A DNA stretch of 64,000 nucleotides, taken from NCBI GenBank assembly GCA_028641055.1, contig CM054062.1, forward strand, positions 21,199,639 through 21,263,638, in the 5' to 3' direction. The notes under the pieces were generated by a model. That model saw only the letters and a list, made by a program, of their open reading frames with translations. It was not told the origin of the DNA and searched no databases. The translations under genes and the position numbers were made by a program. The stretch is from Alopecurus myosuroides (taxonomy: Eukaryota; Streptophyta; Magnoliopsida; Poales; Poaceae). Shown in pieces: positions 56,220-64,000 of the stretch (the stretch's first letter is position 1; each line of letters begins with the position of its first letter).

Positions 56220-57190
56220 ATTCAGCCCATTCCATAGCTGCACCTCAATATGGGCCAGGCCCAACAATTAAGCCTTTTTGCGATTTTTTCCTGCCTAATT
56301 TTTTTTTTGCCTAAATGGACCAAGCCGAATCTTTGTGAGCCTTTTCCTATTATGGGCCTTTGTTTTTTCACGATTTGATATTTCTTTTATTTGGGCCATG
56401 GCATTCTCAACCTAGTACACTTTGGGCCGTGGCTTTTTAATAGTCCAATATAGCTGGGCCAACATTCAGAGTAGGAACTTTTCAAGATATTCAGCAATTA
56501 TCAAATCAACGTGTGCACAGGAAACAACAGGTGACATAAGCACATACAACTTCATTCCACTCTCAACCGAGATCATCTCAGACAGTAGATGGTACTTCCA
56601 TAAACAGTAAATATCACTTATTACATTGTTAGTCTACTGATACAACACACTGGTGCTCCAGATCGGCATAGCTCCTCAGCGCACAAGTTCGCCGAAGCCC
56701 CAGGTCCTCGCGAGAGCCCCAGCTCCTATGCGCCAAAGCTCCAGCTCCTCTACGACAAAACTCCAGGTCGTCTCCAACGCAGCTACTCGCCCCAGGCCAT
56801 TGCGGCCTCCCGGTCCTGATCATGTGCAGTAGCATATCAAGTGAGCTTAAAACAATACAAGTTGCAGCACAATAGTTGCAACAATAAAGAAGCAGATCCG
56901 GTTAGCTCCCAAACCGTTGCATGCATATAAAGTTAGCACACCGATTTGAGGTCAACATAGAAGAAGAGGTGCTTTTTTGTTCTAAAATTAATACTCCTAT
57001 TGACAGTATAAGCATTGAACTGACGCAGAAGAACATGAGTAGAAATCAAGCAAGTTTATGAGTACGAAGATATACTAAGAATTGGCACAATTAGATGCTG
57101 CTAGAAATTATTCCATGTACATCCAACAATCCATCTCAATTTGGGCATACAAAGATGACTCATGCTAAAATTTACATTAGCACTTGTATC
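56220..57190. other. Element I interior, left non-coding part
   Basis: This contains a GC-rich piece (56640-56820) made of imperfect repeats around AGCTCC and CCAGGTCCTC/CCAGGTCGTC. Otherwise it is AT-rich with no motif. It may include introns of the captured WD40 gene. Confidence 0.35.
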
Positions 57191-57202
57191 TGGTAATTCT
57201 AG

Positions 57203-57397
57203 TTAGACTACAGAAGATGAGTCAACCATACCAGGCAGCTCCTGAACATCCTCTGCTGACCCAATCCTCCAAAGAAACCCTCTGTCCTCTTTACCTCCGG
57301 AAACAACAAGCGATGCGTCTACAGGACTGCACGCAACAGCAAATACCTCATCTGTACCCAAGATATCAAGACCAGTTACTACGCTAATTATTTTCAA
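57203..57397 (-). pseudogene. AAMP-like WD40 repeat exon fragment, captured
   Basis: Minus-strand translation gives TDEVFAVACSPVDASLVVSGG followed by EDRGFLWRIG and DVQELPGMVDSSS. This is one WD40 blade, closest in my memory to the angio-associated migratory cell protein (AAMP) family of plants (FAVACSP...GFLWRIG). No further blades are seen nearby. The flanks look intronic, so this is one exon captured by the CACTA element. Confidence 0.65.
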
Positions 57398-57399
57398 TG

Positions 57400-59260
57400 T
57401 TAAGATACTCTAAGACTGTAGCAAATGACAATTGGCAAGAAATCAATCATACTTAAGAGACGTAGTAAGTTAATCTGTTCAACATGATCTTGCATGTATG
57501 CCCATGAAATGCATATGCTGAATCATGAACTTCATGTGAAACAAATGAATTGACGGAAACTTTAATTAGTAGCACATTATAATTTGATAATGTAAAGAAC
57601 TTCAGGTGGTCTGGAGTGTGCTACGTGTGATATAAACAACCAAATAACTGGTAGCATGGGCCCAAGCACATTATAGCAGATAGGTAAGATGAACTAATTT
57701 AAAACCCAATTAATAGAATACAGCAACCTCATGCCAATATAGCAACCATCATGCCATAGTTATACACTTATAAGTCAGTTGAATAACGAAACATGCATCT
57801 CCACAAACAGTTCAAAGACATTGTGTAATACAAAGGGTAGATAGACAAGTGCAGCCTTAAGAAAAGGTGTCAGAAGTTCTCCTAGGTATAAGTCCATGAA
57901 AACTTATGCTTGACATGCATATCAGTGTCCAGTAGGCCCTGCAAGTGAATCACAGAGAAGAAACTGATTAGAACTGGGGACATATACATACTGTAATTTC
58001 AAACGCAGTGTACACCAATATAGAATAGTGGTTTGCATTTACAGGATCTAGCCTCTACAGAATTTGGACAACAACCCATAATTATGAGCAACACACTAGG
58101 GAAGTATAAGACATGAACAATATAGTATACATGGTTTCAAAAACAATAAAAATGTCAATGAGAACTGCATAAACAGTAGATGATCAACTGCGAGTATAGT
58201 TTATTCAATAAGTAGTGCTTATTAAGGTAGGGCTTACAGCCTAAGAATTCCTAATAATAGTGCAATACTCTAGAAACTAAAGGAGCTGTCAGTGAGAACC
58301 GGAGAACGAGTACTCACTGTAGACATCCTACGGCAGTAGCAAAGAGCAGTGGCAGTAAACAAAGGTTACCAGCTTACCAGCAAAACAAAAATACATGCAA
58401 ATTACTCTACAGGTTACCAGCTTCACAAAGAGCATGCATAATCTGCTCAAAAGACTACAAGACATACACATGGTTGTTATTGTACGCAAAGGCATACTCT
58501 CGCTCAGCACTAATATGGAGCTGAGTGAATTAATTAGACCGTACAGATAGCTTGGTAACTGGCATAGAAAGCACAACTACATACATACCACTGTATACAA
58601 GAAGAAACTTCCATAAGTTAACACAAGCTCATCATTAACACAACCACTAAAAAGATAGCTAGCTACCAGAGGTCTCAACTAAACCAAGTTTCGTGTCACG
58701 CCTACCCGAGGACTCACCTAAACTGGCGGAGTCGAAAAAGAAGAAGGCATGTAGGCAGGGAAATCCGGCTACCTCCTGGCCAGTTTCAACTCCACGTCAA
58801 CCCTCAAATACAAAAACACAATTAACCCTCAAATATAAAGTGTCCATGTGCCCAATTAGCATCTGCTTGTATAACAAACCTGACCAAACTCACAGATTCA
58901 TTTACTAACCTTGTGTATCCAGGTACACACATGATTAGGTTGTTTCAGGACACACTCTAATTCTCACAGATTAACCAAATAGCTACCAAACTAACACACA
59001 CTTCAGCAATAGTTCAGATATTAAAGAGAGACGAAGAGACAAGGATCGAGTGGGTCAATCCAACGGAAGCTGCAGGTTTCGTGATGAGGAGCTTCTTGCC
59101 TCTGTCTTGTGGGAGGAAGTGGACGAGTTGACTTCCAAAAGGCCGTAGTCGTTCCATGTGTCAGGCGCTGCTCGTCCTCGGTACCATGCTTGGCCGCGGC
59201 AGATCCTGTGACGGAGAAATCGAATAGAGCGATTAGAGAGAGGCCAAAGAGATAGAGAGG
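57400..59260. other. Element I interior between the captured fragments
   Basis: This is AT-rich and intron-like. At 58695-58800 and 59060-59210 there are GC-richer pieces that could be further exon scraps, but none shows a recognisable protein motif. Confidence 0.35.
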
Positions 59261-59273
59261 GGGAGGGGGTGAC

Positions 59274-59892
59274 TTACCAGATTAGAATCTCCACGAGGAG
59301 CCGATCCGTGACCTCGGGAAGGGGGGAGGCCCCTTGCTGCACGAGGACGACCGATGTAGCCGGAAGAATCTCACCATCGCGCATAGTCATCGAGACAGCA
59401 GCGTCGCCATTGCTGCTGCCTTGGAGACCCGGCACTTGCGGATGGACATGCGCACTGGGTTTCCGTAGACCGTGCACTTCGCTTGGGCAGGAGTCGGACG
59501 GGCGCGTTGAAGGCGAGGAAGACTCGGCGGGCAAGAGGGGCCAGGAGGCGTGTGGCGGGAGCGGGGCCGGCGTCCTGGTCCTGGATGACGTAAGGGAGCC
59601 CGAGGAGAAGCGCAGCGAGGCAGCTGGGCAGTGCGTGCGCACCCCCGGTGGCGACGACGATGTGGGGGCGGAAGCGATGGAGGTGCAGCGCCGCGGCGAT
59701 GAGCGCGCGGGAAAGACAGGGAGGGATGGGGGCGAATGAGTAGGAGGAGGCGGTGGTGGTGGAGGATTCGAGAGACGGGGCGGGGGCGCCGAGGAAGAGG
59801 GATTCGAGAGACGCGGAGGGAGTCGGGAGCTTAGGGCTCCGAGGCGGGGGTAAGGTCCCCGGTACGGGAGAGGTGGCAGCGGCGGAAGCCAC
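59274..59892 (-). pseudogene. MurG-like glycosyltransferase fragment, captured
   Basis: ATG at 59892 starts a serine/proline/alanine-rich, transit-peptide-like N-terminus. From residue 60 the sequence fits the N-terminal domain of MurG (Glyco_transf_28): RFRPHIVVATGG, CLAALLLGLPYVIQDQDAG and RVFLAFNAPVRLLPK. Just after PK the frame is lost, and KCTVYGNPVRMS continues in another frame, so a frameshift lies at about 59480. Family members transfer GlcNAc to lipid-linked muropeptide, and plants have a plastid homologue. The glycine-rich nucleotide-binding start (TGGH) expected earlier is missing, so this is an internally deleted fragment. Confidence 0.7.
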
Positions 59893-60489
59893 AGGGGCGA
59901 TGGGATCTGACGGTAAGGCGAATTCGAGGGAAGCTGGAGGAGGGTTTCGGGCTTGGGGAAGAAAGGGGGCGGCGGCGTGGGGAGAGGAGATTAGGGTTTC
60001 GGCTCGTAGAGCGCTATCTGGGGGAGGTGGGTTTCCTTTTGCTCTACGCGCTCTTTCGGGGTTTCGGGGGGAATCGATTTTCGTTTCCGCGCACTTAATG
60101 CAACAGCCGCTGCAGTTGGGACCTGCCTCTTCTAGACCCCACTACATAGTCCAAATTTAGGCTAACTAGAAGTAATAGTAGAGTAGTTTTGAATTTCAAA
60201 CAAAAGTAGAGTATTTTCGATATTTTAAAAATAAATCCGTTTCTCTGTTTTATTTTAAAACATCAGTATCTATAATTAACAGTTCCATATTTAGTGGGAA
60301 ATTAATAGTGCATTGCCAAAGATACATATTGGAACAATCTATCCAAGTTATAAGCCACTCATTCAAATGATATACCATAAGCCATTTGCTTACATAAGCA
60401 TACACAAAGGACTATTATGTATTATGTATGGAGGTTCAGTAACTTTGTGTTGTCATTTTGTATTTATATTATGTATGTAAGTCCTTACA

Positions 60490-62540
60490 TACGAACGGTC
60501 ATTCCCCCCATTTTGACCATACTACGATATCGCCATAAAAGGTTCAAAAAATGTTCAAGCGAATTCAAAAAAAATGATAACATTCGCAATGTGTCATCAT
60601 ATGTGTCCTAGTAACCATAAAAAATAATAAACTTGGAATAGGACAATTATTGCGAAAAAGTGTTCACGGAAATGAGCTATCATGTACGAAGATTCATGGC
60701 TTTCAGGCCAAATGACGGATGTTATGACCACATTCATGTCATAGTTTATTTAAATGTGCCCATATTCCACACAAAGTTGCATATTGGAACAACTAACAAT
60801 GTTGATGAAGAAAGTTTTATTTTTCGTTGAATAAAAATACCATTTTCCATTTTCGGAGTGTAAAAACCGGGTTTTTTTTAAGCATCTACCAAAAATATGT
60901 TCCAAAAATGTACCAAATAAAATTATAAAGCTATTATGTCATATTTGATCTGCAAATAACAAAATTCCTACCCCTCAATAGCTCAAAATACACCTCCTTT
61001 GAAAAAGACAAATTTCTGCCGATTCTATTGAAACCGGGCCAAATTTGAACTACAGGTGCCTCATAGTTTGCTCATGATTTTTTGTAAAAATCATTTTTAG
61101 GTACCCAAGTACATATTTCAACAGAGATACACCAAGAGTTCATCAAGATTCAACACCTAGGTACGAACGGCCATGTCCCCCGTTTTGACCGTTTCCCGAA
61201 ACTGGCTTAGAAAATTCCAGAAAATTCAAAAAAACTCGAAACGATGCAAGACCTTCGTGTGGTGTTGTTATATATGTCCTAGTATCCACCAAAAAAATAA
61301 ACTTGGAATACGACACTTTGGTGGAAAATGTGTTCACAGAAATGAGCTATCTCGTACGAAGATTCATGGCTTTCGGGCCAAATGACGGATGTTTTGGCCA
61401 CATCCATGGCATAGTTTGTTTAAATGTGACCATATTCCACACAAAGATTCATATAGGTACAAATAACAATGTTCACGAAGAAAGTTTTATTTTTCGTCGA
61501 ATAAAAATACTATTTTCCCTTTCCGGAGTGTCAAAACCGGGTTTTTTTGTGAAGCACACACACAAAATATGTTGCAAAAATGTACAAAGTAAAATTATAA
61601 ATATATTATGTCATGTTTGATCTACAAATAACAACTTACTACCCCTCAATAGCTAAAAATACACCTCCTTTGAAAAAGACAAATTTCTGCCGATTCCGCT
61701 GAAACCGGGCCAAATTTGAACTACACGTGCCTCATAGTTTGCTCATGATTTTTTGTAAAAATCATTTTTAGGTACCCAAGTACATATTTAAACATAGATA
61801 CACCAAGAGTTCATCAAGATTCAACACCTAGGTACGAACGGCCATGTCCCCTGTTTTGACCGTTTCCCGAAACCGGCTTAGAAAATTCCAGAAAATTCAA
61901 AAAAACTCGAAACGATGCAAGACCTTCGCGTGGTGTTGTTGTTATATATGACCTAGTATCCACCAAAAATAATAAACTTGGAATACGACACTTTGGTGGA
62001 AAATGTGTTCACAGAAATGAGCTATCTCGTACGAAGATTCATGGCTTTCGGGCCAAATGACGGATGTTTTGGCCACATCCATGGAATAGTTTGTTTAAAT
62101 GACCATATTCCACAAAAAGATTCATATTGGTACAAATAACAATGTTCACGAAGAAAGTTTTATTTTTCGTCGAATAAAAATACCATTTTCCCTTTCCGGA
62201 GTGTCAAAACTGGGTTTTTTTGTGAAGCACACACACAAAATATGTTGCAAAAATGTACAAAGTAAAATTCTAAATATATTATGTCATATTTGATCTACAA
62301 ATAACAAATTTAGTACCTCTCAATATCTCAAAATACACCTCTTTCGAAAAAGACAAATTTCAGCCGATTCCGTTGAAACCGGGCCAAATTTGAACTACAG
62401 GTGCCTCGTAGTTTTCTCTTTATTTTTTGAAAAAATCATTTTTAGGTACCCAAGTACCTATTTCAACATAGATACACCAAGATTTCATCAAGATTCAACC
62501 CCTAGGTACGAACGGTCATGTCCCCCGTTTTTGACCGTTT
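60490..62540. repeat. 672-bp tandem repeat, about 3 copies
   Basis: ACGAACGG marks the unit starts at 60491, 61163, 61834 and 62508 (spacing 672, 671, 674). Each full unit contains CGAAGATTCATGGCTTTC, ATGACGGATGTT, AAAACCGGGTTTTTT, GAAACCGGGCCAAATTTG and AGGTACCCAAGTAC in the same order. Copies two and three are most alike (over 95% by eye); the fourth stops after about 30 bp. There is no coding capacity beyond short chance frames. Confidence 0.9.
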
Positions 62541-62879
62541 TTCAAAAAAATTAATTATGAATCTTCACAATCCTATATGAAGCAATATATAAAGCTTAGG
62601 GGTATTTTTATTTTATTTTGACTAAAAATGGTCCCTAATAGTCTATAATAACAGAATACATATTTAAAAAAAAATCGAAACTGGTTTGGTTGAAATTGAT
62701 GTTCAAAAGCAAAAGTTATAAAAGAAGACAAAAAAGAAAAAAAGTGAAAAGAGAAAAAAAAAACCTGCCAAAACGGCCAGCCAAGCCTACAGCGAGGCCG
62801 ACCCAGCAGCGAGGCCCATCCCTCCAAGTAGCAGGCCGGCCCAGTCCAGCTTTCCCTAGGACGGTTATTGATAGAAATT

Positions 62880-63290
62880 GGATAAATGACTATGTGAAAC
62901 ACGAAGTTGTTCATGGGCTGATGGTTGGAGCATGCAAGTTGTAGCAGGAGGTCCTTGGTTCGAATCCTGTCTCTCCTTAATTTCTGTTTCATTTTTCTTG
63001 TCTCACTTCGGATGGCTCTTAGTGGTCAAATAGATTTGCTCTTCCTATTTTACACAAAATAATTGCTGCCTTGGTGGTTACGTTTGTTGTTGAGGGACCT
63101 AGTAGGTGCGGGTTCAAATCCTCACTTTTGCTTATTTTCTATTTCATTTTTCTTGTCTCAGTTTCGGATGGCTTCTTAATGGTCAAATAGAGTTGTGTTT
63201 TTTATTTATCACAAAAGAAGTGTTGTCTTAGTGGTTATGTGGGTTGTAGAACTCCTGGGAGTTGTGTGTTCAAATCCCCATTTTGCCTAT
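62880..63290 (+). repeat. Three tandem tRNA-like units (about 155 bp)
   Basis: GTTCGAATCC at 62958, GTTCAAATCC at 63112 and GTTCAAATCC at 63268 are copies of the tRNA T-loop/B box; the first extends to the consensus GGTTCGAATCC. Upstream, CTTGGTGGTTACG (63070) and CTTAGTGGTTATG (63228) resemble A boxes at a tRNA-like distance of about 40 nt. The linker TTCATTTTTCTTGTCTCA is repeated too. They cannot fold as complete tRNAs by eye and look like a tRNA-derived SINE-like unit that has multiplied. Confidence 0.6.
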
Positions 63291-63314
63291 TTTCTTTGTT
63301 TTCCGTGTATGACG

Positions 63315-63555
63315 AGGATTGACACGTGGAGGTGACACGTAGGCGAAAATTGACACGTGGACATGACACATAGCCAAAAATTGACACGTGGACATGATAC
63401 ATAGGCAAAAATCACTGCCAACATTTTCTTTGTTTTCTATGGATGATTAAAAATTGACATGTGGACATGACACATAGGCAAAAATTTACACGTGGACATG
63501 ACACATAGGCAAAAATTGACACGTGGACATGATACATAGGCAAAAATTACTGCCA
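63315..63555 (+). repeat. 31-bp minisatellite with G-box motifs
   Basis: ATTGACACGTGGACATGACA followed by CATAGGCAAAA recurs at a 31-bp period: the GACACGTGG position is at 63321, 63352, 63383, 63456, 63487 and 63518. The units form two blocks of three. Each block is preceded by ATTTTCTTTGTTTTC and the last two steps repeat ACTGCCAAC. Five of the six copies hold CACGTG; one reads CATGTG. Confidence 0.88.
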
Positions 63556-63794
63556 ACAAACTCATGACAAATTAATTTGGTCTTAGTTAAGCAAAAAAAG
63601 GGTCATACACCAGGTATCATGTGCTATGACCATATTGTTAAACAAAATCATGACTTTTTTGGCAAAAAAGTCATGTGTTTAGTCCCTCCCAAACATGTCA
63701 TGACCAACAGATTAAACATGGTCATGGATCTATGACTAATTCATCCACGGTCATTAAAAAAGGGTCATGTATCAACATATTTCTTGTAGTGAAG

Positions 63795-64000
63795 TAATAT
63801 AAATTCGTATCCTAACTAAGACTGATAGGATCACAAGCAAAGTGACCTTAAACCTAATACGTAGTATATAAGCTAGATTGCTGCAAATGAGCAAAATTTT
63901 ACCAAACAAGAAGGCCCCCTTCCTATTTCCATTATAAGAAACTGTTTAGAGAGTTTTATTACATCAAACATTAGCAGTATAATTAGGATAATAATGAACA
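63795..64000. other. Right flank of element I
   Basis: This continues the sequence interrupted at 55926. It is AT-rich, without a visible gene, and probably belongs to an intron of the minus-strand coding remnant. Confidence 0.35.

Larger units (their letters stand above)
55927..63791. mobile_element. CACTA-type composite element I
   Basis: The left end CAGTACAAGAAATATGTTG and the right end, inverted CAACATATTTCTTGTAGTG, pair over about 30 bp. The left CACTA has mutated to CAGTA. The 3-bp duplication AAG is at 55924-55926 and 63792-63794. Subterminal ATGACC/GGTCAT motifs are dense at both ends (56030-56210 and 63580-63770). The 7865-bp interior has no transposase. It holds host gene fragments, a 672-bp tandem array, tRNA-like units and a minisatellite. 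It interrupts the host sequence that carries the coding remnant at 54.7-55.8 kb. Confidence 0.83.

Noticed and set aside
59269..59739. Plus-strand 156-codon frame over the MurG-like fragment
   Set aside because: The opposite strand has clear glycosyltransferase motifs in two frames; the plus-strand frame has none.
62940..62975. A genuine tRNA gene
   Set aside because: The B box is consensus, but no acceptor stem or anticodon arm of a standard tRNA can be built by eye, and two relatives follow in tandem.
63315..63555. CRISPR-like array
   Set aside because: 31-bp head-to-tail minisatellite without unique spacers.

Overview
The window is nuclear DNA of a grass, probably Triticeae or a close Pooideae relative. 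This rests on nested Ty3/Gypsy elements of the Tat/Retand type, a Tekay-like LTR element with a tRNA-iMet primer site, CACTA elements with GGGACTAAAGG or TACGCCGACGG subterminal repeats, a Stowaway MITE with TA flanks, and GT-AG introns with AATAAA signals. There is no prokaryotic or organellar signal. About nine tenths of the window is transposable elements, nested several layers deep.

1-28.5 kb is retrotransposon. Retand element B (minus, 1-3790, 5' LTR 3314-3790) sits inside the archaeal-type RNase H of Retand element A (plus, 3791-11581, 3' LTR 11106-11581). A sits inside the gag of element C (plus, 11582-16421). C meets a minus-strand copy of its own family, D (16422-26585), tail to tail. 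D's integrase is split by repeat E, which holds an inverted relative, F. All pol genes carry stops or frameshifts. A also carries an intron-containing antisense gene between pol and the 3' LTR. D abuts the remains of a copia-like LTR (26586-27398).

28.5-37.4 kb is a mosaic. It holds a 2.34-kb CACTA element (29746-32086) carrying a spliced Werner-type exonuclease gene, a 61-bp tandem array and a 5S-rRNA-like sequence. It also holds a 124-bp Stowaway MITE, a short poly(A) retroelement with a 15-bp target duplication, and a 2.06-kb PIF/Harbinger element with an open transposase frame. Between these lies the only likely intact host gene: a two-exon, 70-residue secreted peptide on the minus strand (33641-33986) with a TATA box, two upstream G-boxes and an AATAAA.

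37.4-53.7 kb holds a complete 9.3-kb LTR retrotransposon, G (37361-46683), with nearly identical 2.77-kb LTRs, a perfect GAGTC duplication and a decayed interior. It is followed by an unassigned flank, a LINE remnant split by a 1.44-kb CACTA element, and the 3.3-kb LTR of a related minus-strand element, H.

53.7-64 kb holds an unclassified repeat, a decayed spliced coding remnant, and a 7.9-kb CACTA-type element, I (55927-63791). Element I carries fragments of two host genes (an AAMP-like WD40 protein and a MurG-like glycosyltransferase), a 672-bp tandem repeat, three tandem tRNA-like units and a 31-bp minisatellite containing G-box motifs. All family names come from reading the sequence; no database search was possible.
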